6,599 nucleotides of DNA from Candidatus Magasanikbacteria bacterium CG_4_10_14_0_8_um_filter_42_12 (lineage in GTDB: Bacteria > Patescibacteriota > Patescibacteriia > Magasanikbacterales > UBA922), in contig PFLZ01000138.1 of assembly GCA_002784795.1 (NCBI GenBank), forward strand, positions 1-6,599. The letters are read 5' to 3'. Made by a program: the position numbers and the translations under genes. Positions 1-5,912 of the stretch are shown here, one piece after another. Below the pieces are notes generated by a model. That model worked only from the letters and a program-made list of their open reading frames with translations, did not search any database and had not been told where the DNA came from. Positions within the stretch are counted from its first letter, which is position 1. Each line of letters starts with the position of its first letter.

Positions 1-2
1 AA

Positions 3-1376
3 TCCCAATCACAGCCCATTCCCCCACCGCCAGCACTGAAAAAACTTCTTGGACCCTCATTTATATTGCTCGGTCTAGGACTCGGTTCTGGAGAGATTAT
101 CCTTTGGCCATATCTCTCTGCAAACTGGGGACTCGGGATTGCCTGGGGAGCATTCCTCGGTATTTTCTTCCAGTTCTTTATCAATATGGAAATCGAACGC
201 TATAGCCTTGCCAAAGGTGAGAGCGTGTTTATAGGGTTGGCTCGACGGTGGAAGTGGGTACCGTTTTGGCTGATGTTTTCTACCATTGTTTCGTTTGGGT
301 GGCCTGGCATCATTGCATCTTCTGCAACACTGTTCTCATATGTATTTGGTGGCAATGTGACGATCATTGGTGTTATATTTTTGTTACTGATTGGTATTAT
401 TCTGAGCACGGGGAAATATATTTATTCGACTGTCGAACACTTTTCAAAGTTTATCATCATGATAGGCGTGCCTGCTATTGTAATTCTTACATTCTTCCTC
501 GCAGATATATCACAGGCTGGTGAACTTCTTCAGGGGCTTATCGGGAAAGGAAACGGCTATTGGTTTTTGCCAGTGGGAATTCCCCTTGCTTCTTTCCTGG
601 CAGCATTTGCATTTAGTGGAGCTGCGGGCAATTTGAATCTGGCACAGTCAAGTTATATCAGAGAAAAAGGCTACGGCATGGGAACATACATGGAAAAAGT
701 AAAAAGTTTGTTTTCAGGACAAACACAACAAATTGATCTCGAAGGATATACGTTTGACCCAACAGAAGAAAACATGTCTCGCTTTTCTGGATGGTGGAAG
801 CAGGTAAACAAAGAACACTTTCTTGTATTTTTTCTCACTGGTGTTATTACCGTGTTACTCCTTATTTTGCTTTCATATGCCACTACCTATGGGACTGCGG
901 GAAATGCCCAAGGCATTCAATTTGTCATCAATGAAGCGATTGCTATTGGGAAAGGAACGTTTCCTCTCATGGGAACTATTTTTGCAGTGATTATGGGCAT
1001 CATGCTCTTTTCTACTCAATTTACCGTGCTGGATTCTACCAGTCGTATCATTTCAGAAAATTACGCTGCAACAAAACTCGGCAAGACTACCAACCTCCCT
1101 ATGTCTCGGTATTACTACATATTTTTGTGGGTACAGATTGCATTTGGAATTATTGTGTTTCTCTTTGGGTTTACAGAGCCTCTCACGCTCCTCATCATTA
1201 GTGCGGTCTTGAATGCATTCTGTATGTTTGTTCATATCGCACTCGTGAATGTTCTGAATATCAAAGAATTGCCAAAAGAAATCCAAGCATCACTGTGGAG
1301 AAAAATTATTTTGCTTATTTCATTTTTGTTCTTTGGTATCTTCTCGGCACTGACACTTTGGGACAAATTGTTTTAG
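3..1376 (+). CDS. Divergent Nramp-superfamily metal/ion transporter, 5' end missing
   Basis: The frame is open from the left edge (first whole codon at 3) to TAG at 1374-1376, giving 457 residues; the true start is outside the window. A TTG at 66 is internal, because the residues before it (ALKKLLGPSFI) already belong to the first helix. The visible N-terminus is proline-rich, then about eleven hydrophobic helices follow. The helix-1 unwound motif reads GSGE (84-95), where classical Nramp proteins have DPGN. The helix-6 region reads GAAGNLNLAQSSYIREKG (from 618), where they have the metal-binding MPH. This resembles the divergent Nramp-annotated branch with GSGE and AGNLNLAQ motifs rather than MntH. 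Family known: proton-coupled divalent metal uptake across the inner membrane. Inferred: the substrate here may differ, since the canonical metal ligands are absent. Fold assignment is fairly sure, substrate unknown. Confidence 0.8.
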   Translation, partial: SQSQPIPPPPALKKLLGPSFILLGLGLGSGEIILWPYLSANWGLGIAWGAFLGIFFQFFINMEIERYSLAKGESVFIGLARRWKWVPFWLMFSTIVSFGWPGIIASSATLFSYVFGGNVTIIGVIFLLLIGIILSTGKYIYSTVEHFSKFIIMIGVPAIVILTFFLADISQAGELLQGLIGKGNGYWFLPVGIPLASFLAAFAFSGAAGNLNLAQSSYIREKGYGMGTYMEKVKSLFSGQTQQIDLEGYTFDPTEENMSRFSGWWKQVNKEHFLVFFLTGVITVLLLILLSYATTYGTAGNAQGIQFVINEAIAIGKGTFPLMGTIFAVIMGIMLFSTQFTVLDSTSRIISENYAATKLGKTTNLPMSRYYYIFLWVQIAFGIIVFLFGFTEPLTLLIISAVLNAFCMFVHIALVNVLNIKELPKEIQASLWRKIILLISFLFFGIFSALTLWDKLF

Positions 1377-1396
1377 TGAAAATTTGAACTACCTTG

Positions 1397-1424
1397 TTTA
1401 TTGCTTATTGATTACTGTTTATTA
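1397..1424 (+). repeat. Degenerate heptanucleotide tandem repeat abutting the HD gene start
   Basis: Four 7-bp units sit head to tail: TTTATTG, CTTATTG, ATTACTG and TTTATTA. The last base of the fourth unit is the A of the ATG at 1424. They occupy the place where a ribosome-binding site would be, and none is visible. A similar 7-bp array precedes murG. It resembles the short tandemly repeated (heptad) sequences known from cyanobacteria; any relation is inference. Confidence 0.55.
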
Positions 1425-2080
1425 TGCGAAACCTCATAAAACTGCTCTCCATTCTCCAGCTCACAAAAGAACAACCACTCACTGGCTACCTCGCAGCTGG
1501 GATCAATATTCACGATCTCCCCTCTCTCGCTGAGCATCAGTACACCGCTGCAGTCATCGGCTATTTTGTCTCACACAGAATAGAAGAAGCTGGTGGCAAG
1601 ATAGATGGACACAAACTCATGCTCATGCTTCTCTTTCATGATCTAGGAGAACTGTTTGGTGGCGATGTGGCCGCACCACTGAGTAGAAAATATCCAGATC
1701 TCAAAGTACACAAAGACAAAATCGGCGATAGAGCAATTCAGCTCCTGTCAGAATTTATGAATGAGACAGAAAAAAAAGATTTTCTCTCAATATATGAAGA
1801 AGGAGAAAAAGGTCATACAGACGAAAAAATTGTTGCAAAGATTATTGACCAGATCGATCATCAATTTTTCTTTGAACATCACAACTACGACAGCAAATTT
1901 CACTACGGCATAGAAGACTCACGACCAGGATTTATCCAAAAATATATCGTAGAAAAAACAGCACTCATACAGGACCCAATAACAAAGAAAGTCATGGATG
2001 ACTTTCTTGAAAGTTTTGTTCACGACTTTTACCAAAAAGGGTTCCAGCCTCGAACATTGCTTTTGGATGATGACAAATAA
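1424..2080 (+). CDS. HD-domain metal-dependent phosphohydrolase, YfbR/HDDC2-like
   Basis: The 218-residue protein has the HD-superfamily metal-binding set. His38 lies in SLAEHQY, His72-Asp73 in LLFHDLGE followed by GGD (Asp81), and a distal Asp142 lies in AKIIDQID. The order and spacing match the YfbR/HDDC2 family (HD_3 type), whose characterised members are cytosolic 5'-deoxynucleotidases that dephosphorylate dNMPs; E. coli YfbR is of similar length. Known family role: nucleotide-pool balance and salvage. The exact substrate here is inferred only. The ATG at 1424 is chosen because it is the first in frame and gives the usual N-terminus; no Shine-Dalgarno sequence precedes it, only a 7-bp tandem repeat. 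It starts 47 nt after the transporter and may be co-transcribed with it, though no functional link is evident. It stops with TAA inside an A-tract. Confidence 0.82.
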   Translation: MRNLIKLLSILQLTKEQPLTGYLAAGINIHDLPSLAEHQYTAAVIGYFVSHRIEEAGGKIDGHKLMLMLLFHDLGELFGGDVAAPLSRKYPDLKVHKDKIGDRAIQLLSEFMNETEKKDFLSIYEEGEKGHTDEKIVAKIIDQIDHQFFFEHHNYDSKFHYGIEDSRPGFIQKYIVEKTALIQDPITKKVMDDFLESFVHDFYQKGFQPRTLLLDDDK

Positions 2081-2101
2081 AAAAACAACGCAATACGTTG
2101 T
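2079..2101 (-). terminator. Intrinsic terminator for leftward transcription
   Basis: The stem ACAACG (2085-2090) pairs with CGTTGT (2096-2101) around a 5-nt loop. On the minus strand it is followed by seven T residues (A-tract at 2079-2085). It would stop transcription from the minus-strand gene at 2205-2501 just before it runs into the HD gene's 3' end. On the plus strand no T-run follows, so it is a weak terminator in that direction. Confidence 0.55.
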
Positions 2102-2109
2102 CTCAAATT

Positions 2110-2140
2110 CTGCGTAATCTTTTTAACAATCTGTGTAATC
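2110..2140. repeat. Imperfect 10-bp direct repeat, 21-bp period
   Basis: CTGCGTAATC (2110-2119) and CTGTGTAATC (2131-2140) differ at one base and lie 21 bp apart, which equals three heptads. The rest of the 2081-2154 intergenic stretch holds no gene that I can support. Confidence 0.35.
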
Positions 2141-2154
2141 AATGAGAGAAGAGA

Positions 2155-2184
2155 CGTAGCGCCGACGGGAGTGTCGGCGCTACG
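2155..2184. terminator. Perfect 12-bp GC-rich hairpin downstream of the 98-aa gene
   Basis: The arm CGTAGCGCCGAC (2155-2166) pairs without a mismatch with GTCGGCGCTACG (2173-2184) around the 6-nt loop GGGAGT. It lies 20 bp beyond the stop of the minus-strand gene. Read leftward it is followed by a pyrimidine-rich stretch (TCTCTTCTCTC) rather than a pure T-run, so it may be a weak terminator, a transcript 3'-end stabiliser, or a palindrome of a dispersed repeat. On the plus strand the sequence after it is G-rich, which argues against a terminator in that direction. Confidence 0.5.
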
Positions 2185-2204
2185 CTTGAGGGGTTGAGGC
2201 GCCC

Positions 2205-2501
2205 TCAGTTTCTTGCTTGTTCGACCAACGTGAAGACCTTGACCACGGTCCCTCGCTTGCTGTAGTGCACCTGCCGGCACTGCACGATCGAGAGTACAGC
2301 AATGGCAACACCACGGTGGTCAAGATAGCGATCAAGCGGAATGGCTACAGGCTCCGTTCCACCATCGATGGTCAAACGAAGCGAGCGCTCCTTTTTGCCA
2401 TCCACGAGAGTCGCCAGGCTTACTGTGCATGGCTGGATCATTTTTTCCTCGAGAGCAGCCTTGACATGCTTCCACGCCATCTTTTTGGACCTCGAGCTCA
2501 T
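2205..2501 (-). CDS. Hypothetical 98-residue protein, no family recognised
   Basis: I do not recognise this protein. It starts at ATG (2501-2499) and ends at TGA (2207-2205). A TTG at 2513 would extend the frame by four codons, but the GGAG at 2511-2508 sits 6 nt before the ATG and decides for it. The first 20 residues are basic and probably helical (SKK, KHVKAALEEK). Residues 25-95 alternate hydrophobic and polar residues (SLRLTIDGGTEPVAIPL, GVAIAVLSIV, GTVVKVFTLV), which suggests a small beta-rich fold. There are two cysteines (25 and 75), no membrane segment and no signal peptide. The overlapping plus-strand frame (TTG at 2217) has no ribosome site and a less protein-like composition. The gene's GC content and its strong Shine-Dalgarno differ from neighbouring genes, which hints at transfer. 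Terminator-like hairpins lie on both sides, so it appears to be monocistronic. Confidence 0.55.
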   Translation of the reverse strand: MSSRSKKMAWKHVKAALEEKMIQPCTVSLATLVDGKKERSLRLTIDGGTEPVAIPLDRYLDHRGVAIAVLSIVQCRQVHYSKRGTVVKVFTLVEQARN

Positions 2502-2507
2502 AGATAT

Positions 2508-2511
2508 CTCC
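2508..2511 (-). promoter_or_regulatory. Shine-Dalgarno site GGAG that fixes the 98-aa gene start
   Basis: GGAG on the minus strand (2511-2508) is separated by 6 nt (ATATCT) from the ATG at 2501. It is the clearest ribosome-binding site in the window; the other full-length genes have none, apart from a weak AAGG before the 58-residue ORF. Confidence 0.6.
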
Positions 2512-2577
2512 AAATTTCGAACCGCTCACTGTGCAACGCCACCATGGCGCTACCTCAGTAGAACGTAGAAACATATC

Positions 2578-2610
2578 AAAAAAAGACGTCTCTGTCAAGA
2601 GGCGTCTTTT
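2578..2610 (-). terminator. Strong intrinsic terminator of the ftsW-murG operon
   Basis: A 13-bp stem with one G-U pair (arms 2581-2593 and 2598-2610) closes the tetraloop region 2594-2597. On the minus strand the hairpin is followed by seven T residues (A-run 2578-2584). It lies 17 nt past the stop of the 58-residue ORF and 226 nt past murG. On the plus strand the 3' arm ends in TTTT, so it may also stop rightward transcription. Confidence 0.85.
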
Positions 2611-2627
2611 GGAATTACTTGCGGATA

Positions 2628-2804
2628 TTACTTCGTGGCATCTCTTCGTTCTTGATCTTTTTTATCTTTTTGACCAATTCTCTTCCCCAATTGAAAAAGT
2701 CTCTTTGTTTCTTCCTTTTTTTTCTTATCATCATCGTCGTCATCAGGCTGCTTGGAAGCAAAGAGGAATGAGGTTCTTTTGTCGTCGAGGGGGCCACCTG
2801 CCAT
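2628..2804 (-). CDS. Putative 58-residue charged protein at the end of the murG operon
   Basis: I do not recognise this protein. The frame runs from ATG (2804-2802) to TAA (2630-2628). The protein is almost entirely hydrophilic: a short N-terminus (MAGGPLDDKRTSFLFASKQP), then six Asp followed by four Lys (residues 21-30), then a basic tail rich in Lys, Arg, Asp and Gln. It is probably disordered. A modest AAGG lies 7 nt before the ATG. The stop lies 17 nt before the operon terminator, as expected for a last cistron, and the gap to murG is 49 nt. An overlapping 74-codon frame (TTG at 2839, stop 2615) is the alternative; its TTG start lacks a ribosome site and it reads less like a protein. I prefer the ATG frame, but the region could also be an untranslated 3' end. 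A role in wall synthesis is suggested by position only. Confidence 0.45.
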   Translation of the reverse strand: MAGGPLDDKRTSFLFASKQPDDDDDDKKKKEETKRLFQLGKRIGQKDKKDQERRDATK

Positions 2805-2810
2805 ATATGT

Positions 2811-2839
2811 ACCTTAACCCTATTCGGAACTCCTGTCAA
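2811..2839 (-). promoter_or_regulatory. Possible internal promoter before the 58-aa ORF
   Basis: On the minus strand TTGACA (2839-2834) is followed after 17 bp by TAAGGT (2816-2811). The -35 box is perfect, but the -10 box keeps only the three most conserved positions. A transcript would begin at about 2804, at the ATG itself, which would make it leaderless. The AAGG counted as a ribosome site lies inside this -10 box, so both readings cannot be used by one transcript. Confidence 0.3.
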
Positions 2840-2853
2840 AGATGTTATCCCCC

Positions 2854-3936
2854 TTATGACTTCGGAGAAGCAATCCTTTCGAATACGTCCAGAATGTTTT
2901 TCTCATCGGCCCTAGGCAAGAGTGCCTGTATCTGTGCACTGAGTTCCTTTTGTTGAAGTGGAGACTCGAGCAGTTCTCGAATTTTTTTTGCCAAAAAGTT
3001 TCCGTCTGCAGTAGTTTCATTTACAATGATAGCTGCGTTTGCTTTTGCTAGATAGTCAACATTGTGTTCCTGATGCCCAGGCTTTGGGATCAAGATAGCA
3101 GGTTTTCCGAGTGCGGCAATCTCTGTAATCGTCCCAAATCCACCACGAGAAATGATAATATCCGCAGCAGCATACACGTCTTTCATTTCGTCAGTAAAAA
3201 AAGGAAAAATGTGATAATACGCAACATGTTTTTCTGCTCGCTGAGCCAATTCTTGTGGACGATCTTTTCCGGTCAGATGAATCACTTGTGCAAAACCTTT
3301 CAAATGCTGTACGGCTTCGACAACGAGCTGATTGACTCTCTGTGACCCCGTCCCGCCACCGGTGACAAAGATCAGTGGCAATAATGGATCGAGATGAAAT
3401 TGTTTCACGGCAGTTTCTTTTGAGCCAGAAAGAATTTCTTTGCGAATAGGATTACCAAGCCAGACTGTTTTTTTTTGAGGAAATAATCTAGCAGATGCTT
3501 CGAGCGCTGTGGTGATTTGTTTTGCACTGCGTGCCATGAGCTTATTTGAGAGTCCCACGACCACATCCTGTTGATGAATCCATGTCGGTATGCCGAGCCA
3601 CCATGCAGCCCAATGCACAGGGACAGAGGTAAATCCGCCAGCAGAAATACACACATCCGGTCGTTCACTAATAAGCAAATTCAACGCAGAAAAAAAAGCT
3701 CCCATGACTTTGAAGGCATCAATAATATTGAGCGGTGAAAGATACCGCCGAAGTTTTCCACTTGGGATGGTAAAAAAGAGCATATTTTTTTTCTCTACTA
3801 ACTCTTTTTCTGGACCTTGCTTTGTGCCTACCCAGAGAGCTGTTGCCTCTGGATGTGCATCATGGATCACGTCCCACATCGCGAGCAGTGGCGTCACGGG
3901 TCCAAGTGTTCCTCCTCCTGAAAATAATACTTTCAT
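2854..3936 (-). CDS. murG: MurG, lipid II synthase (UDP-GlcNAc transferase)
   Basis: This peripheral inner-membrane GT-B enzyme transfers GlcNAc from UDP-GlcNAc to lipid I, making lipid II for peptidoglycan. The 360 residues match the family length. The N-terminal domain has GGGTLGPVTP (7-16), SAGGFTS (98-104) and HQQD...GLSN (121-131). The C-terminal donor domain has LGNPIR (160-165), GGGTGSQRVN (193-202), SRGGFGTITEIAALGKP (263-279) and HQEHNVDYL (288-296). Two usually conserved spots differ from E. coli MurG: the first loop has Leu-Gly-Pro where GGH is usual, and HEQN is replaced by HQQD. I believe such variants are common in CPR bacteria, from memory. The ATG at 3936 gives the family N-terminus (MKVLFSGGG). 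No Shine-Dalgarno site is present; a 7-bp repeat precedes the start. It is the fourth gene of the operon, 39 nt after the Nudix gene. Its product feeds FtsW. Confidence 0.95.
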   Translation of the reverse strand: MKVLFSGGGTLGPVTPLLAMWDVIHDAHPEATALWVGTKQGPEKELVEKKNMLFFTIPSGKLRRYLSPLNIIDAFKVMGAFFSALNLLISERPDVCISAGGFTSVPVHWAAWWLGIPTWIHQQDVVVGLSNKLMARSAKQITTALEASARLFPQKKTVWLGNPIRKEILSGSKETAVKQFHLDPLLPLIFVTGGGTGSQRVNQLVVEAVQHLKGFAQVIHLTGKDRPQELAQRAEKHVAYYHIFPFFTDEMKDVYAAADIIISRGGFGTITEIAALGKPAILIPKPGHQEHNVDYLAKANAAIIVNETTADGNFLAKKIRELLESPLQQKELSAQIQALLPRADEKNILDVFERIASPKS

Positions 3937-3960
3937 AATAGCTTACAGATAACGGATAAT
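3937..3960 (-). repeat. Heptanucleotide repeat abutting the murG start
   Basis: Read on the minus strand the units are ATTATCC (3960-3954), GTTATCT (3953-3947) and a decayed GTAAGCT (3946-3940), then ATT and the murG ATG at 3936. The 7-bp phasing, the T/A-rich unit and the position against the start codon match the array before the HD gene at 1397-1424. Confidence 0.4.
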
Positions 3961-3975
3961 GCTGATGTACGGATA

Positions 3976-4425
3976 CTATAATTTGTCCCACCCATATTCA
4001 CCATAGTGCTTTCCTTCTACAATTTCTTGAATAGCAAAACGAATTTCTGGGACCATATTTTCTGGCAAATTATGTTTATCAAACCAACCAATCTCATCTG
4101 CCTTATTAGGTTCCATATTTGCAGGCTCACCATCCCACTGTGATGCCACAAAATACATATCAATATATTCTCTATCAGGATTATGGCGATGAGCGATGTA
4201 CGCTTCAAACACATCTTTTCTCGCTACATCAATCCCCGCTTCTTCCTTTGCCTCGCGAATTACTGCATCTGTAGCCGACTCATTCCCATCGAGATGTCCT
4301 GCAATGGTCGTATAGTATCCATTCATGTAGTTGGTATTGTATCGCCTGATCAACCACAATTTCTCATCCTTTTCTAAAATGAGATATACTGCGACATGAA
4401 TGCGAAATCGTTTGTCTTCTTTCAT
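3976..4425 (-). CDS. Nudix hydrolase
   Basis: This 149-residue cytosolic protein carries a perfect Nudix box: Gly43, five residues, Glu49, seven residues, then REAKEEAGI (57-65), matching GX5EX7REUXEEXGU. The preceding strand (KLWLIRRYNTNYMNGYYTTIAGHLDG) is typical of Nudix enzymes acting on nucleoside diphosphate-linked compounds. Family known: Mg-dependent cleavage of nucleoside diphosphate-X bonds, often for clearing damaged nucleotides; the substrate cannot be read from the sequence. The ATG at 4425 is 9 nt after the ftsW TAG, with no Shine-Dalgarno site (ATATAT precedes it), so translational coupling to ftsW is likely. It ends with TAG at 3978-3976. Its place between ftsW and murG, genes that usually adjoin, is unusual. 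A role on UDP-sugars or lipid-carrier precursors would fit the operon but is speculation. Confidence 0.9.
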   Translation of the reverse strand: MKEDKRFRIHVAVYLILEKDEKLWLIRRYNTNYMNGYYTTIAGHLDGNESATDAVIREAKEEAGIDVARKDVFEAYIAHRHNPDREYIDMYFVASQWDGEPANMEPNKADEIGWFDKHNLPENMVPEIRFAIQEIVEGKHYGEYGWDKL

Positions 4426-4434
4426 ATATATTCA

Positions 4435-5538
4435 CTATACACGTTGCTTGCTCACATTGACAATAATCCCCACTCCTGCGAGGGCTACCATAAGTGCCGT
4501 CCCTCCATGACTCACAAAGGGCAATGGCACACCGGTAAGTGGCAAAAGACCAAGCATCGCACCAATATTGAGAAAGGACTGAATAATAAACCATGAAATA
4601 ATACCAGCAACGAGAAGCTGCCCAAAGGTATCAGGCGCATGCTTTGCAATTTGAAATCCACGAATGACAATATATACCAGTAACATCAAAAAACCTGTGG
4701 CAACAATAAACCCAAGTTCCTCTGCCATCACGGCAAAAATACTGTCCGCATGGACTTCCGGCAGATAGGCAAACTTTTGACGAGAATGGCCGAGCCCGAG
4801 ACCAAACGTACCTCCAGACCCAATGGCAAGAAAGGCCTGATTGATATGATATCCTTGTCCCAATGGGTCAAGCTCTGGATGCAGAAACGTCGTAAATCGA
4901 GCAGCTCTATATGGCGCAGCCCAGATCATAATGAGAAAAAGAATAATTCCAGCCATAGCAAGCATGGCAAGATGGGTATACTTTGCCCTTCCAAAAAAAA
5001 GCATGGCATACAAAATTGCAAACAAAATAGACACGGTTCCAATATCTGGCTGCAAAATAACAAGTACGATAGGAATCATGCCGAGACCAAGCGTGACCAA
5101 AAATCCTTGCTTGAGTTTTCCAATATGCTCCCCTTGGTGACTCAGATATGCCGCTAGAAAAATAATACTCCCAAGTTTCGCAAATTCTGCTGGTTGCAAA
5201 GAAATATTTCCCAGAATAATCCAACTATGCGCTGCTGTCCCAAGGGTTGAACCAATACCTGGCAAAAATGGCAAAAGTAATGCACCAATCATCAGCACAA
5301 AAATCAACATTGCTGCGCGCTTCCATAGATGATAGTCAATCTTTGCAAAGATATACATGGCGATGATACCTGGAAGGACGCCATACAGGAGCTGACGCTT
5401 TACAAAAAAATAACTATCACCAAATTTTTGCAAACCTATCACAGAACTTGCAGAAGTCAGCACCAATAATCCAAAAAATAGGAGGATCAGAATTGCCACT
5501 AAAAAGGTATAATCCGCTACTGCTTTTTGGGCTTTCAT
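4435..5538 (-). CDS. ftsW: FtsW-type SEDS peptidoglycan polymerase
   Basis: This 367-residue polytopic inner-membrane protein has about ten helices and the SEDS hallmarks in order: QPAEFAKLG (115-123), QPDIGT (163-168), FLAIGSGGTFGLGLGHSRQKFAYLPEVHAD as conserved positions 236-265, EELG (273-276) and the C-terminal signature NIGAMLGLLPLTGVPLPF plus SHGG (324-346). Asp265 in VHAD aligns with the catalytic Asp of FtsW (E. coli Asp297). SEDS proteins polymerise lipid II glycan chains with a partner class B PBP; FtsW does so at the septum. FtsW is preferred over RodA because of the HSRQKFAYLPE motif and the murG partner. One oddity is SIFA where FIFA is usual after the catalytic Asp. The ATG at 5538 lies 6 nt after the upstream TAG with no ribosome site, so it is probably coupled. 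A class B PBP is not in the window. Confidence 0.93.
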   Translation of the reverse strand: MKAQKAVADYTFLVAILILLFFGLLVLTSASSVIGLQKFGDSYFFVKRQLLYGVLPGIIAMYIFAKIDYHLWKRAAMLIFVLMIGALLLPFLPGIGSTLGTAAHSWIILGNISLQPAEFAKLGSIIFLAAYLSHQGEHIGKLKQGFLVTLGLGMIPIVLVILQPDIGTVSILFAILYAMLFFGRAKYTHLAMLAMAGIILFLIMIWAAPYRAARFTTFLHPELDPLGQGYHINQAFLAIGSGGTFGLGLGHSRQKFAYLPEVHADSIFAVMAEELGFIVATGFLMLLVYIVIRGFQIAKHAPDTFGQLLVAGIISWFIIQSFLNIGAMLGLLPLTGVPLPFVSHGGTALMVALAGVGIIVNVSKQRV

Positions 5539-5544
5539 AGTGGA

Positions 5545-5910
5545 CTACACATTCAAAAATACAAGGAGCGCCGAACTGACAAGAAGAAAAATATTTACAA
5601 GGACAGCAATAGCATTGAGCAGATATGCAGCGAAGTGATCCTGCTTATACAAAAACCAACCAAGCACAGCATTGAGTAGAATAATAAAGAAGCCAGCAAT
5701 CGGCAGTGACAGCACGCTATACCAGGACCCAACAAGATCGACACCAAACAAAATATTATAATGTAAAAAAACCTGCCCGACGCTCGGACGGATATTCACT
5801 AGGAGCCATACCCATGAGGCAATATTCAACAACAATGAACTGCCCAGCAGTATGATATTTTGCTTCTTTTTTATATATAATTTGAGTGGATATATTCGCA
5901 TAGCATACAT
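5545..5910 (-). CDS. Small three-helix membrane protein ahead of ftsW
   Basis: I cannot assign a function. The 121 residues begin with a basic N-terminus (RIYPLKLYIKKK). Three hydrophobic helices follow, at about 18-39, 64-87 and 93-118. A loop between helices 1 and 2 reads LHYNILFGVDLVGSW (49-63). The positive-inside rule puts the N-terminus in the cytoplasm. From memory, small proteins with a similar HYNI-FG-D motif occur next to ftsW in CPR genomes; I could not check this. It is the first gene of the operon and ends 6 nt before ftsW, so an accessory role for FtsW or the septum is a reasonable inference. Start choice is open: ATG at 5910 or ATG at 5901, neither with a ribosome site. I keep 5910, where a dispersed palindromic repeat ends 2 bp upstream. 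Confidence 0.7.
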   Translation of the reverse strand: MYAMRIYPLKLYIKKKQNIILLGSSLLLNIASWVWLLVNIRPSVGQVFLHYNILFGVDLVGSWYSVLSLPIAGFFIILLNAVLGWFLYKQDHFAAYLLNAIAVLVNIFLLVSSALLVFLNV

Positions 5911-5912
5911 AT

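Larger units (their letters stand above)
2156..2553. other. GC-rich islet bordered by inverted GTAGCGCC octamers
   Basis: GTAGCGCC reads inward on the plus strand at 2156-2163 and inward on the minus strand at 2553-2546. Between them is about 400 bp holding a single small gene. Hand counts give 62% GC for 2221-2280 and 53-55% for 2281-2460, against 37-40% in sample 60-base rows of the neighbours (1921-1980, 3001-3060). The composition step and the inverted ends suggest a small inserted cassette. I see no transposase and no clear target-site duplication, so this is inference. Confidence 0.35.

Noticed and set aside
1384..1411. Promoter for the HD gene (TTGAAC, 16 bp, TATTGA)
   Set aside because: The -10 match is poor and lies inside the heptad repeat, whose T/A-rich units create such matches by chance.
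2536..2551. Small hairpin (GCGCCA with TGGCGT on the minus strand) upstream of the 98-residue gene
   Set aside because: Only six pairs with a 3-nt loop and a G-U; it may be a part of the cassette end but does not stand alone.
2217..2561. Plus-strand 114-codon frame in the GC-rich islet
   Set aside because: TTG start without a ribosome site; the minus-strand frame over the same bases has an ideal GGAG-ATG and a more protein-like pattern.
2615..2839. Minus-strand 74-codon frame overlapping the 58-residue ORF
   Set aside because: TTG start with no ribosome site, and its sequence reads less like a protein than the ATG frame, though it cannot be excluded.
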